NCBI GenBank assembly: GCA_964059195.1
Contig: CAXKWD010000005.1
Location: forward strand, 39,881,825-39,945,824
DNA from: Ectobius pallidus
Lineage: Eukaryota > Arthropoda > Insecta > Blattodea > Ectobiidae
Reading direction: 5' to 3'
Length of the DNA: 64,000 nucleotides
A program made the translations under genes and the position numbers. Position 1 is the first letter of the stretch; each line of letters starts with the position of its first letter. The notes below the pieces were generated by a model. That model was not told the origin of the DNA. It worked only from the letters and a program-made list of their open reading frames with translations, and made no database searches. Positions 35,131-47,281 of the stretch are shown here, piece after piece.

Positions 35131-35180
35131 CCTAATCACTGAGTTGATTGTTTTCTGTGCAGTCCGTTCCGTCACACCTT

Positions 35181-35238
35181 ACTAATTTCGTGACGATTTT
35201 CAGCGTTACACTAATTTCGTGACGATTTTCAGCGTTAC
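35181..35238 (+). repeat. Exact 29-bp tandem duplication
   Basis: ACTAATTTCGTGACGATTTT plus nine more bases occurs at 35181-35209 and again at 35210-35238 with no differences. Confidence 0.95.
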
Positions 35239-35599
35239 ACAATCTCTCGATTTACCCCTACCGAGGCTAAAGAAGTTTCACTTAAAAAATATAAGATTTT
35301 TGTAATGTCGAGGTTCGCAATGTTGGCTTACTTTTACGTCCTCCTGCGATCAACTACTGGTGAAATCGCTTAATAAATGTTAATGAAAGTAGGCCTAAAT
35401 ACAATCCCTTAATTAACAGAGAAAGCAATAACAGTGCAACATTTGTGTTCCAAATACCAGAATAAAAGAAATTATGCTAAGTACAGCCCTGCTTCTTCTT
35501 CTCTCCACAGTTCAGCTGCATGAAGTATTTCCGATTCTACTGTAGGTCTGTATTTAACCTTTATTCAAATTCTTAATTTTTATATTAACGTAGCTAATT
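35239..35599. other. Non-coding, no gene recognised
   Basis: No supported feature other than one TAGGCCTA palindrome at 35390. Confidence 0.5.
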
Positions 35600-35910
35600 T
35601 TGATAGGCAATTATCAATAGCTTGTAAAGTCACGAAGCCTTGATTTTTTTTCTAATTTTATATCATCTTTCCAGTTACTATTTCTGTTTAATGTGACATC
35701 TAAGTAATTGTAATTGTCTACAATAATTCCTACTTCCCCTTTATTAAAAAAAAAAAAACATCGTTCTCTTTTACTTTTCAAACCTACGTTTTTACAGATT
35801 AAAATTTTAGATTCCTTTGTATTTATTACTCCCAGGGCTTTCTGTAACCGAGTTAAATGAAAAAGAGCCAATTACTACGCTACATCATTCGCATGGAATT
35901 TTCATGTCTT
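35600..35910 (-). pseudogene. LINE reverse-transcriptase palm fragment
   Basis: On the minus strand HANDVA, a decayed form of the YADD active-site motif, is followed by LALFHLTRLQKALGVINTKE, SKILICKNVGLKSKR and VDNYNYLDVTLNRNSNWKDD. This order (active site, then K-T-K, then YLGV-T and W) is standard for LINE reverse transcriptases. An A-run at 35745-35757 gives the FFFFN stretch. Truncated at both ends. Confidence 0.7.
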
Positions 35911-36046
35911 GTAAAACTTGGGTGTGACATTCAATCCCGCATACCGATTCCACTTTATCATTTATAGAAATGATACAATACTACTAGTTGTAATTCTAGT
36001 ATGTGCAATCAGTTAGTTTCCCATTTTGCAATCCAATTCTAAAACC

Positions 36047-36342
36047 TAAAAACTAAACTCCGTGGCGCTACATCCCTGGAGGGACTTGGCCTACCACCCG
36101 ACCGCTGCGTCATCTCCCATAGGCAGATGGCAGGATTGGGGGGCATGTGGTCAGCATGCCGACACCCACGGCCGTTAATGGTGGTTTTCTTGACCGGAGC
36201 CGCTACTTTTCTATCAAGTAGCTCCTCAATTTTGAATCACGAGGCTGAGTGCACCCCTACCAGACCTCCCTACCTCAGAAAAATCCGAGGAGGTACCGGG
36301 AATCTGTAGTCAGCGACGCTAACCACAAGACCACGCCGGCGG
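36047..36342 (-). mobile_element. tRNA-derived SINE, family 2, copy 2 (B box deleted)
   Basis: Matches copy 1 throughout but lacks the 19-bp segment after ACCGGGAAT that carries the B box and its surroundings. Only a 4-bp ACCT repeat flanks it. Without a B box this copy should not be transcribed by polymerase III. Confidence 0.9.
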
Positions 36343-36407
36343 ACCTGTAACCACATAAAATACAATAAATTTCGAACTTATAGTGTATCGCTCCACTTTC
36401 TATCACA

Positions 36408-36408
<1 letters not shown>

Positions 36409-36455
<47 letters not shown>
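36409..36455. repeat. (AAT)n microsatellite
   Basis: Fifteen or so uninterrupted ATA/TAA units, then an A-rich tail. Confidence 0.95.
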
Positions 36456-36461
<6 letters not shown>

Positions 36462-36496
36462 TTAAAAAAAAAAATCATATATATACATATACACTT

Positions 36497-36972
36497 ATAT
36501 GTCATGTAAATAGGCTAATGTCAAGTAAATAGGTTAATATAGGGCACACCATGTAAATAGTCTTTTTAAGGAAATACCATGCAGATAGGATAATTAAGTA
36601 TACACCTAGTAAATAGACTCATTAAGGATATGCTATGTAAAACATAAGTTAGGATAGCTATTATAGGACACATCATGTAAATAGATTAACTTAAGATATA
36701 TAATGTAATAGAATAACTTAGGATATAACAGGATAATTTAGGATATATCATGTAAGTAGGCTAATTAAGAGTATTATGTAAATGGAGAAAATTAGGATAT
36801 ACTATGTAATCAGGCCAATGTAGGATATACTATGTAAATTGGTTAAATTAGGATATACAATGTGAATAAGCTATAGATTATGCATGTAATATTACTACTG
36901 TAATGGGGCATGCTGATAAAGAAACGAATAAAAAAAAAAAAATAAATAAATAATAATAATAATAATAATAAT
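36497..36972 (+). repeat. Degenerate ~28-bp tandem array with a LINE-like poly-A/(AAT)n tail
   Basis: About 14 variants of TAGGATATACTATGTAAATA with irregular lengths run from 36497 to about 36890. They are followed by GATAAAGAAACGAATAAA, an A run, (AAAT)n and (AAT)n. The terminal part resembles a retrotransposon 3' end, so the array may be a repetitive 3' UTR. Confidence 0.7.
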
Positions 36973-37039
36973 GTTTTATTTTACCTTGCAGAGTTATCTT
37001 CCTGTCGGATGATATAAAGAGCAGTAATCATTGCCAAAC

Positions 37040-37150
37040 AAGAATAGCTGGTTGTGTGCACGTCGGAATAATATTTTTATACTTGCAATATCATCCTGCT
37101 CATCGCCACACACCCTTCGTGAACTTGGAGTAGCGGTGGACACAGAGACA
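37040..37150 (-). mobile_element. SINE-like repeat, family 3, truncated inverted copy
   Basis: The complement of this block matches the body of the copy at 37590-37775 (shared TGCTCATCGCCACACACC and GTGGACA-AGAGAC). The tRNA-like head is missing. Confidence 0.6.
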
Positions 37151-37239
37151 AAGTTGGAATTACATTATCATATTGAATGCAATGGAGTAACATTAACTAC
37201 TAAATAGACAGAAAGACAAACACTTCCTTTTATTATTAT

Positions 37240-37480
37240 AGGTACATACAATATTAAAATAAATAAATAAAAAATAAAATAAATAAAATTCTAATTAAGG
37301 ACAACATATAATAGTAAAACATTATTGTAAACTTATAGATTAGTGTATAGGAAATTGTAATTGTAGTAAATTGTAAGATTTCCTAATGGTTAATTAGATT
37401 TAGTTAGTAGTTTGAGAATTTGACGATTCCCATATCATTGTAATATGATCCAGAGGATGAATAAAGAATTGAATTGAATT
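37240..37480 (+). mobile_element. Probable LINE 3' end with (GAATT)n tail
   Basis: AT-rich sequence ends GATCCAGAGGATGAATAAAG and then GAATT repeats, which looks like a polyadenylation signal with a short tandem tail of the kind seen at insect LINE 3' ends. Confidence 0.45.
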
Positions 37481-37589
37481 GAATTATATTATATTGTTTA
37501 GAAATCGTTCATAAAGTATCTTCCTGCGATTGAATGACTCTTTAAATTAACCTAACCTAATCTAACCTGACTTACCTATGTACGATATC

Positions 37590-37775
37590 AACGGCCCGTT
37601 TCCTTAGCCGCGGTAGCTAACGGGTGCTGCCTTGGAGCCGTGGTGAAGGAGGCTGTAGGTTTGAGTCTCTATGTCCACCCCTACCCCCAACGCGGTGTGT
37701 GGCGATGAGCACGATAATATTACAAGATAAAAATACTATGCCGATGTGCACGACACCGAACAGCAACTGCCGAAC
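37590..37775 (+). mobile_element. SINE-like repeat, family 3, copy with tRNA-like head
   Basis: GGTAGCTAACGGG resembles an A box and GGTTTGAGTCT, about 45 bp later, a B box. The body then matches the inverted block at 37040-37150. Both boxes depart from consensus. Confidence 0.5.
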
Positions 37776-40700
37776 AATTTCTGCCTAGTGCCTTGATGTT
37801 AATGAAAAACTTCATACAGGAAACGTCGTGTCTGCTAGTCTGTGTAAATCACACAGAATTCCACATTGAAGTTAACTACTTCAACTATAAAGAATTATTA
37901 TTTTAACTGAAAGTTCGCAATTACTAAACACAAATATCGTTTCTATTACGTAGTAAATATATAAACGTTTTCCAATAATAATTAAAGTGCACGTAAACCA
38001 ACACCATGGCTCACTCAGAAATCTATTATTCATAACATTATACAAATTTAATAGTGATCTAATCATACAATGAAGAAATTATTTATGCTAACCACAATGG
38101 TCATGCATACTGGTGCAGCAAATGAATGCATGTACCCAGGAAGTGGTATACACAACATTACGGCAAAAATTACATAAATTTACATAAATTCTTATGATAA
38201 TGTCAAAACAATACGTTAAGCTATTAAGTGCTGTTAATATGTAACTTTCACAAACCAGCATTTATTTCAACTAACTATAAGTTTTGTATCGACTTCGGTT
38301 ACGACGCGCGGTAAAACGACCAAAAAAAACCATGGTTAAACAGAAAGCCGTTCTACCGAAGTTTTGACCCGGTTAGGAATCCAGGCGGTTAATCTGCCAC
38401 CTGCTCATCTCGTCATTATTCTTCTCCGGAACAATTCATTAGTAACATTTAGGCGACAATGACTTATTTGTTGATTTTTTGAAGCGTAATAACATATTGT
38501 CCACCGCTGTGGAGCTAATAATCCCTCACCCGACCGGTAGCTGCCCTGCATATGAGTGCGTAATTCGTAAAAGGGGAAAGGTAAAACTAGAAGAAAAAAA
38601 TAATAGCATATTACAGTGCTATTCTATAGGAATGAACCCAATAGATTTATTGCGCTAATAGTATAGAGAATTCAGATCAAAATGAAAGAAAAAGGGGTAA
38701 GGGAAAGTAATATTTTAAATTTTTGCTACTTTTAAAGTTATGAACTTATACTATTGATCTGGTGGTGAAGTATTGAAATTAAGCAGAGCGATGGTGAAAC
38801 AGTATTAAAACAGAAGCAAGAAATGTCAACAGTGAAGTTAAATATGAAATCTTCTATGATTTCTCTCTCCTCCAATTGATTGAAAGGAACTTTTATAAAT
38901 TGAAGATTTAATAATGATTTTGCTGCGAATACGAGGTATATTCTGCAAGCTGTTGTTTAAGCTATGTCCCAGATATCAATTACATCAGAAGTCTATTACT
39001 TGGTGACGCGGGAGGACTTCTTATCCCATTTCTTATATCCGTAATGTTCAATAAGAGATATATCATTTTATTGTTCAATTTTGTTAATGTTATGGCTCAG
39101 GGTCGTTTGTAATTTCTTCGATTAGTGCCACTTAACTCGTAACCGGGCTAGGTGAAACGGAATTACATGGAAATGCTTGTTAACTACTAGGTAGGCCTAG
39201 GTATTATCAAAACGTCTCTAACTGAGGTCGATGCTATCGGCCATAACAACCCTGTGCGATTTTTCGCACTTCGCTCCTTTTGAATTCATAAAATTGGACA
39301 TCTAGCTAAAACTTAAATCTCCTCTCATACAATAAGAATATACAGTCACATAAGTAATGTTTAAAGTATTAACTGCCGTGCTAAGAAAAAAAGACAGTAA
39401 CTGCAGAAATTAAAAATATGGAGCTTTTGCCATCGTTGGAATCGTCTCGATGTTCTGCATCGTAATACAACCTCAAAGAGCAGTAAAATGATTTCCTGAT
39501 AAAAAATATAAGAAAAAATCATTTACTTCTTTTGTAATTTTTCGATATCTACAAAGAAAGAAATCAATAAGTAAAGACTGCACTGTAACTGCAAAGTACT
39601 TCTTTTTAAGGTTGAACTTTCATCCTACGATGTACCAACTCAACAGTGACAGAAAGTAGTAATTACTGGCTAAAACGAGAGAAAAGGCAGTAACTTCTAC
39701 TCACTGCTTTAGCAAACAAAACCAAAGTCCATATACACATTATACAGCCAAAGCCTTTAGTATTGTGCATGCCTCTCCGTACACTGCCTGTCGGGTAACA
39801 CAGGAACAAATGATATGTATTTCGGAGGACCAGGTGTTTTACACGACTTAAGATTAAACAAAGGAGAACTAGGACTGTAGGTCAGCTGGAACAGAGATTT
39901 AGACCTGAGGGTTTTGCAATAATATATTTCAGGAAGCCTGAACTCTGAATAATGAAGAATAATATAAACACTTAACAAGAATACAGTTACTATTTCTAGG
40001 AGCACTACAACACTCCCGCCAGATAGTATATACAAGCGCTAGTACCAGTCCTTTGTCTCAATGCACGTGGTGGCTAGGCTACGAAGACAATGGAAATTAT
40101 TGTAAATTACACTAAAAATACAATGTGATTCCCGGAACTTCACACGTAAGCTGCCTTCACTACAGGAGCCAAATAGGTGTGGAATTGAAGATGAGCACTA
40201 CGTATACAGAGCGAAAATTGTCCTAGTTTAGGAGCAATTGTGACGCTTGCCCGCACACTGACTGGTCTCGATCTCAACTGAACTGACACTGGCGTGGCAT
40301 GGCAAGCTACAGGCCAGAGCATGCACAGGATATGACTAATTAGGCGGCAAATAATTGGCGGTCGCGCCAATTAACACTGAGGCAAATTTAAACCATATAA
40401 ACTTATAGACTCTTGATCTAACACTGCCAGTACCTATCATGTAACGAGGCCTCGGAAGGTCAAGGGTCTACTGAGAAGTGAAGGATGAGTCATACGATTG
40501 GATTTTAGTGGTTAGGGATGGAGCTATGCAGACCCCGTAAAATAACTTTGACATTACTAAAGTGCCGGCTGTAAAAAGGCAGTATCTGTGATAATTCAAT
40601 AATTTAAGAAGAAAATAATTTTTGATGCCAGATATAAATTTTTCTGCTTGTTTTATTTACTGTGTAAATTGTAGAGAATTTTATTAAACTTTGATCTAGA

Positions 40701-42319
40701 TTTCTCAGCTTTAAAGTTCATGTAATTGGGATCATCCACAGAAATGTAAACAAACTAGGAGCAAAGAAAAATATTCATATATCAAAGTATGAGTATGATT
40801 ATACTCCATACTAAATAATGTTATTATCCTGTGCTTAACCTCACTTGCTAAGGTCCTCTTCTTGTTTTATGCATATACTTTCTGTTTTACGTTTTATTTA
40901 TTTATTTGTTTAATTTTTGGTTTTTCGCCAGTGATATGAGAGGGGCATTATTTCTCACGAAATCGGGTATCATAAAATAGATAAATAAATAAACAGGTAT
41001 ATATATATATACCGATTAGAAGAAACAAGAAAGCGGTGTATGCACGTGAGCCCTCAGGCACCGGTTGCCCTGCCAGTAATTTATGAAATATTCTGCACAC
41101 AGGCTGAAGTAGTATAATTGTCCAGACTATATTATAACAGCTCATTCTTTCGGTAGAAACAAACAAAAAATTCAAATACCATATGTGTCCCTGATCTGTT
41201 TGTTCAGAAAACTACATTTTGTCTGAAAACTAACCTGTAAACTTGAGTATTATCCATATGTTCTACTTTTTTATATCAGCAAAGGGGAAGAATAGGCGTA
41301 AACAATAAATTTTGTCTTTGCGGTTTTTCAACAGTTTTCGTGCAAATTAAATCCCAAATTCCATCCAGTTTGTCAACGTTAAGGAAAGTATCTTCCGCCG
41401 TATAGGCTATAGAGTTTGTTTCTCACGACTGACAGACTAGGTCATTGGATCCCACCGCCTATTTGATAGTGCTCTGTTGAAATTCTGCGGGACTAAGAAT
41501 CTAGCAGTTTCCTCTTAAACCATGTTCTTAATCACAAATCGCATTTTTTATATCTAATTTAATGTTATCTAATGCTTTCCTGAATCTGCACAATTATACC
41601 CATTCCATCTTGTACATTGGTGTAAGGGTGATTACTTTGTTCCACTTTTGCCAGAAGCTCGTTCATTTTCTATTCGGACGAAAATGATAATTGTAAAGCG
41701 ACTTCATAAAAAATCGGAAATGTGATGAAATATTGCAGAGGTTATAGGGTTATGAGAAAGTTCTGAGCAAAGTGAAGCGGAAAGCGATAGCTTCTAGCAG
41801 AAGCTATAATTTATTGCCAGTCCAATGTACAAGTTACTGGAATCGGAAATGAGAGAAATTCTTCAAATTGTGTGCTATACCGAATTATGCATGTTATATG
41901 CTGCAGATGGAGATACTCGGAAGCGGAGACTTTTCCAGGAATGCGGGGCATCACAACAGTCGTAAATATCGCGACTACAGGAAACACTTGCTGTCGGTGA
42001 CGCAAAATAAAGTCGTCACAGAATGCATAAATCCGCTACCACACTTCCTACAGCCGGCAACATCCATTAAAACGAGCGGGATGCAGGCATTAGTAGTTCC
42101 ATTTAAAGAGTAACAGTTTTATTAAATGCAGGCAGAGCATGCTTTATGTTTATTTTTCCCATACAAGAGGGTATTGTGTTTGAACCTGAAAATCTATGTA
42201 GACTATTTATCAATAATGCATTGTGTCCCTTGAAACCAAAATAGTATATTATACAACGAGCCTATAATGGTATTTACTAAGTTGGTCGTTTCATAATTTC
42301 TACGAGTAGGCCTATCTTA
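37776..42319. other. Long non-coding stretch, no gene recognised
   Basis: About 4.5 kb without a supported gene. Frames reach at most 92 codons (39757-40035, minus) and show no recognisable family. There is a short TA repeat at about 40997-41013 and a TAGGCCTA palindrome at 39192. 40060-40380 is relatively GC-rich, but I see no gene there. Confidence 0.6.
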
Positions 42320-42327
42320 ATTACCAT

Positions 42328-42834
42328 CAGTGGCTGATCCAAGAATGGGGCCGTAGGGGCCGCGGCCCCTCTTGGTATTTTCTTTACGTTGATTTTGTTT
42401 ATTCGTCTAAAATAATTACCTAATAAATTCACACTCAAATTTAATTAAATACAAAATAAAAACATTTATGTACTCGCCCTATTACAACCTGAGGATTCTA
42501 AAATACTAGTTGAATAACATTTATATTCTAGACGCCTGGTGTCAAATGCGTAAACTAGCCATGACAAACTACAAGACAGCAGTTGCTTGAGTTCCTCAAC
42601 TTTAATTATTTTATTATTATAAATTATTTATTTCTTGTGAACTATTTCAGTCTAGCACTTATTTTAAGTTAAAGGTAATAAGTTCTATATTTGGCTCATG
42701 ATATTAATTTTGATGTGATATGTAAAACCGACAAATTTCTCAACAAAACTAAAACTCTAAGCAAAAAGTGTTTCAGTCGTCTGCTGACAAACTAGAAGGA
42801 ATAATCGAGAGGACCTAAAAACTCATCATTTTTC

Positions 42835-42872
<38 letters not shown>

Positions 42873-42970
42873 TAAATTTCGGGGGAGAACCATACTCCAT
42901 ACATCCCTAGTAACTGCAAAATTTCGTTTATGTCGGCCTTTCCCTGCATTAAGTTCTTGATCCGCCCCTG
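42328..42970. mobile_element. Non-autonomous hAT element (hAT-2) with 8-bp target duplication
   Basis: An exact 8-bp duplication ATTACCAT lies at 42320-42327 and 42971-42978. The ends are CAGTGGCTGATCCAAGAA and, inverted, CAGGGGCGGATCAAGAA. Inside the left end is a GGGGCC/GGCCCC palindrome, and a (TA)n run sits at 42838-42870. Non-coding. Confidence 0.88.
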
Positions 42971-42978
42971 ATTACCAT

Positions 42979-43294
42979 TGTAGGCAAGTTGCATACGATC
43001 GCTTTTGTTTGACCATAATTAAATGTTTAAGTTCTGAGATTCATAAAGAAAGAAATCGGCTGACCGCGCGCAGTCAGCTGTAAGTAAGTTCTCGTAGTTG
43101 TTGCTTTCTGCAAGAGACTGCAGCTGATGGCGTACGTTCAAATCGAAGCTCGATTTTGGCCGTTTTCTTTAAACGAACGGATAGTTTACAAGATGAAATG
43201 AACTCATTTTGGATAATATTACAATTAACACGAATAGAACTGATTTTTTTAAAAATACAGGCAGTTTATTATGCAGTTAGATATGTTACACTAA
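42979..43294. other. Non-coding, no gene recognised
   Basis: Spacer between hAT-2 and the Harbinger-like element. Confidence 0.5.
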
Positions 43295-43561
43295 GAGCCG
43301 ATTGTATAAACATCATTGACTAAAGATCAATTATGATCTAAGTTCAGAAAATGGTCTGAGCACACTCGAGTCGTATTGTATAACACTGATCTAAGATAAA
43401 CTAATCGAAGTTCAATGTTGACCTTTGTTCGTACATGAGCGCTTGGCAACATCTCAGAAACAGCTGAGTATCGCGAGACGAAAGCATTGTTACTCTGTTT
43501 TCCTTCATATTCAGACTGTGTATTGTGCGAAAGGAAGGGAAAATACGATTGAAATTAAGCA

Positions 43562-43652
43562 GAAAAAGGATCGTTCCCCTAATTTTTCAAGGAGGACAAG
43601 GATGTCCTGATTGTTGATGAAGTTGTCTTGGGAAAATATAAAGACATTATAG

Positions 43653-43694
<42 letters not shown>

Positions 43695-43735
43695 GATAAC
43701 ATCCGCGCAAGAGCAAAATGCGTTGAAAAAGTTTT
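43562..43735 (+). pseudogene. Myb/SANT-like DNA-binding protein remnant, disrupted by a poly-A run
   Basis: Frame-shifted plus-strand text reads SPNFS, then KDVLIVDEVVLGKYKDIIE, then a Lys run, ITSAQEQNALKKFW. This follows the pattern of Myb/SANT-like proteins of Harbinger elements, where an acidic helix, KYK-x-IIE, K-rich linker, Q-x-x-x-W helix occur in that order. The Lys-rich linker position is occupied by 36 consecutive A bases (43657-43692), probably an expanded AAA-codon run. Non-functional. Confidence 0.5.
43657..43692 (+). repeat. Poly-A run of 36
   Basis: Uninterrupted A stretch within the Myb/SANT-like remnant. It is not preceded by a retroelement end. Confidence 0.95.
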
Positions 43736-44135
43736 GGTAAATTCAGTTCTGGCAATTTAAATTGGTTTAACATTTTCCTTGCTACTGACGTGTAAATGCT
43801 TCGTCTCAAGAATTGTATAAAAACGGAGATATAAGACAGATAGAGTAATGCTTTATGTAAAACGTGAGGTTACTTGTTCATCTCTTATAGTATGTTTCTC
43901 GTTCATAGAGACCAGGTATTCCACTGAAATTTTCCCTATCGAGTATAAACTTAAGAGCCCACTGAATGTTTTACTTGTTGACTGCCTTATTCCAATGTAA
44001 AATATCAGCTCTGAAAGAGTTAATAGGTCACATAAAGAAGAGAACGAAGAAAGCATTTGCTCTAGACAAAGGTAAAACACACGGGGATACACAATGTAAT
44101 CACTTATCTGTAAAACTGGAATGAGATGATAATAA

Positions 44136-44428
44136 AACTAAAACTAAACTCCGTGGCACGACATCCCCGAAGGGACAAGGCCTACCACCCGACCGACAGG
44201 ATTGGGGGTCATGTGGTCAGCATGCCGACACCCACGGCCGTTAATGGTGGTTTCCATGACCGGAGCCGCTACTTCTCTATCAAGTAGCTCCTCAATTTGA
44301 ATCACGAGGCTGAGTGCACCCCTACCAGACCTCCCTACCTCAGAAAAATCCGAGGAGGTACCGGAGATCGAACCCGGGCCGGCAGATCCGTAGTCAGCGA
44401 CGCTAACCACAAGACCACGCCGGCGGTC
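44136..44428 (-). mobile_element. tRNA-derived SINE, family 2, copy 3
   Basis: A 16-bp exact duplication (AATGAGATGATAATAA) at 44120-44135 and 44429-44444 fixes the ends. The A and B boxes are intact. About 27 bp (including CTGCGTCATCTCC) present in copies 1 and 2 are missing. It inserted into the Harbinger-like element. Confidence 0.93.
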
Positions 44429-44998
44429 AATGAGATGATAATAACGTTAGAAATTTACAGAGGTTATGCTGTAGAGATATGTTACACTGCATTATAAAGA
44501 GCCTAACATAGCCTACATACGCACAACAATTACGATAGGCCTAGCTAGAAATTTATGAAGCTAGGTTTTTATGAATGTTCTTGATATTTATCGTAACCAC
44601 ACAGGTAGGCCTAATATTATGTTTATAATGAGCTGATCTTGTGTTTCAAATAAGAATAAAACCCCTTGAACTGAAGTCAACGAGTTTGATCGGAGAAATT
44701 TCTCCAGTCAAAATTGATCCTAGTTCAGTGCGAATTGATCTCAGATTAGCGTTTATACAACAAAAATTACAGAGTTCAGCGTGAACTGGCATCAGTTCAA
44801 GATCAAACTGTTTATACAATCGGCCCTTAAGGTTCGATAATAATCGACATCACACCGGTGTTATAATGAAAATTTGTTTTGAAATGGATGATTATGATAC
44901 CGTTACGTTACACGTAACAATAGTATTTTACTATGGTCGAACAAAAAAATAATATTTTCAGAAATATGTCTTTAAGTATGTCTGGCTGTGTATGTGTA

Positions 44999-45280
44999 CA
45001 GTGGTATTAATCAGACGTGGCAGTCCAAGCATGGATGCTCAGTAGATGCAGACGAGTCCAATAAACATTCGTACTGCATGGAGGGGTGTATGGGTTAGTT
45101 GTGTCGTTGCTTTCAGAGCGGTAAGATCGTATAATGCAGTGAAGAAACAAGAGACCTTATTACAATCGCTTCTCCTCTCCCGCAAGAGCAGTTCAAGATT
45201 CTTACCCCTCCCCATGATTCCTCCTACATGCGTCACCTCTCTCACGCGCATCTGACTGCCACCTCTGATTAATACCACTG
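44999..45280. mobile_element. hAT-type MITE (282 bp) with 8-bp target duplication
   Basis: Exact 8-bp duplication TATGTGTA at 44991-44998 and 45281-45288. The ends CAGTGGTATTAATCAGACGT and inverted CAGTGGTATTAATCAGAGGT form a ~27-bp inverted repeat. The unrelated inverted frames of 69 and 94 codons inside are not genes. Confidence 0.88.
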
Positions 45281-45288
45281 TATGTGTA

Positions 45289-46148
45289 TGTAAGCATTTG
45301 TCTATTTGTTTTCTAAACAGCATAATGTATAACCTTACAAGGTTAAAGTCGTATCAAAACGAAGTTTTATAAATTCTCGGAATATGACTCTCCATAATGA
45401 AGCACTTTGACGAAATGTTTTTATTATTACTACCTAACATGAAAATAATAGCTCTATAGAATTTTCTCTAAAATGTCTTTATGAATTAGCCTACGTAAAA
45501 TGAATACTGGCATTAACATAAATTTGAAACAATCTTCCATATTAGTTGTTTTTTTGTAATATATGTTTGAACGTCATACCTCAGAACGAAATGACAAACA
45601 AAAATCAATCAGATTTAATATTAAGTGACACAAAACTGTAAGTTATATTCCATTTCTCTTTTCTTTTTAAAGCTTAATTTTTTACAATCTGCTTGAAAAT
45701 AGCTTTAACGAATCAGATGACCTTTTAACGATTTAAATACAAAGGGTTAAAAGACTGCTCTAAAGAGAGAGTAACAGAATGAGTTCCTTAAGCAGAGGCA
45801 ATTTGTTTATCAGTTTTGACTCCTACAATGTAACAATCCAATTCAGTCATTTTTATAATGTAGGCCTCAGAACCGGACTTTTAAAAGCTTGAATAGTTTT
45901 AATATTTTAAGTGTAAACGTCAGCACTCAAAATACACAGAATCATCGAAAGACCTAAGTTAATAATTATAAGAGGACTGTTAAAGACAATTGAGTAGACA
46001 GGTATTATTTAAATCTTAAAATTCCAAGAACTGAGCTACTGCTGCACATTTTATACGTTAACTGCTTTTCAAGATATAAAATGTTACCTCAATGAAGCAT
46101 GAAATTGATTGTACAAAGGAATTAGCTTAAAATAATGATTTTGACAGG
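45289..46148. other. Non-coding, no gene recognised
   Basis: AT-rich, no supported feature. Confidence 0.5.
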
Positions 46149-46548
46149 CGATAGAAGAGTCAGCAGCAGGCAGCAGAGCAGAGAGCATCTGAGTTCACCG
46201 GACTACTGATCTCTATAGTTAGCGGAGAGAGAAGCTTCATCTACTGACTACTCTTGATGATCGACTTTAGATCACGGTATTCTCAACGCTGACCACCTGA
46301 GTTTATAACTTAGACTTCTTCTTAGAACTCAACTTTTGCCCTTCTCAGGGATTTCCGAAAGAGCTTAACCTCTACATCCTTGGCCTTCCCTACCGAACCC
46401 TCCTTCGTAGCATTCTTTTTAGAACTCTACGGAAGGCCCTTTTTAGGGCACATACGAAAGAGCCTGTCTGTTTCAACCTTCCCTTGTATTTCCCACCATT
46501 CTCTCTCTTCTCAAAATCATCACATCTACCTGTCCATCACCGGACCAC

Positions 46549-47010
46549 ATGGTGTTCTTCCAGCAGAACGTCTCCCAGATTTCGCCGACTCTACAAGACC
46601 AGCTGGCGAAGGAGATGAAGCGTCTCTACCTAGAGCAGGAGAGACTGAAGAAGAGGTCAACTGCAACGAAGAAGTCCGCTAAGGCAACCGCCAAAGCGGC
46701 AAAGAGACTGAGCGAACGAACCTCTGGCATTTTGCCAGCTGGACAGCAACCTGAGTCGTCCAGGGTTTTTGCGAAGGCTACAGCCAAACACAAGGGCACT
46801 GAGTTAGCCTTGCCTAACTCTGCTGATTCGTTGGAACCAGTCACTCGGCGCACGGCTCTTCGGCCACTTTCCTTAGCCGGGAATGCGTCCCTGACGGTGA
46901 CTGATAAAGCCGCTCAAGGTGTAGAGCCCCCTGAGACATCTCCCTCCGTGGGCAAACAATTCACCTCGTGTGGAAGCCAACTGGGCCCTACCCAGGGAAG
47001 AGCACCTTAG
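46549..47010 (+). pseudogene. ORF1-like protein of the Jockey LINE
   Basis: A 153-codon frame starting MVFFQQNVSQ. It has a Lys/Glu-rich, coiled-coil-like N-terminal part (about residues 15-60, with LEQERLKKRS and KKSAKATAKAAKRL) and a low-complexity remainder. It stops at 47008-47010 well short of a usual ORF1, and no CCHC zinc knuckle is visible. Assigned by position upstream of endonuclease and reverse transcriptase. It has no homology I can recognise directly. Confidence 0.45.
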
Positions 47011-47281
47011 GCCGCGGTCTTGCATGCCCGGTCTACTGCTCCTAACTCGGCATGTGGACCTAACGCCGTCCAAGTCAAAGCTCCTGGCTCTTTGCCAGAA
47101 GCCGCAGAGTCGATGGACTCTGCACAAGGACACTCGCGGTCAATTAGGCACGCCTTTTTGCACCACACCTCATGCCCAAACGGATGCCCACCTCATGCCC
47201 AAACGGATGTTGCTTCGCAAAGTGTGTATGTCACTGGTGTGACAAGCACACACAGTTTTTTGAGATGGCTGCGGACTACCT

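Larger units (their letters stand above)
43295..44826 (+). mobile_element. Harbinger-like element with inverted ends, carrying a SINE
   Basis: The left end, GAGCCGATTGTATAAAC, and the right end (inverted GGGCCGATTGTATAAAC) differ at one position. The flanks are TAA on the left and TTA on the right, so a TWA-type duplication is plausible but imperfect. Subterminal blocks repeat GATCAA/AGTTCA motifs. A Myb/SANT-like remnant and a nested SINE lie inside; no nuclease remains. Confidence 0.7.

Noticed and set aside
44999..45280. Tc1-type MITE with a TA duplication
   Set aside because: TACAGTGG/CCACTGTA allows TA, but the exact 8-bp TATGTGTA on both sides and CAGTGG ends fit hAT better.
46626..47133. 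Minus-strand frames opposite the LINE ORF1 region
   Set aside because: They overlap the GC-rich sense frame and carry no recognisable domain.
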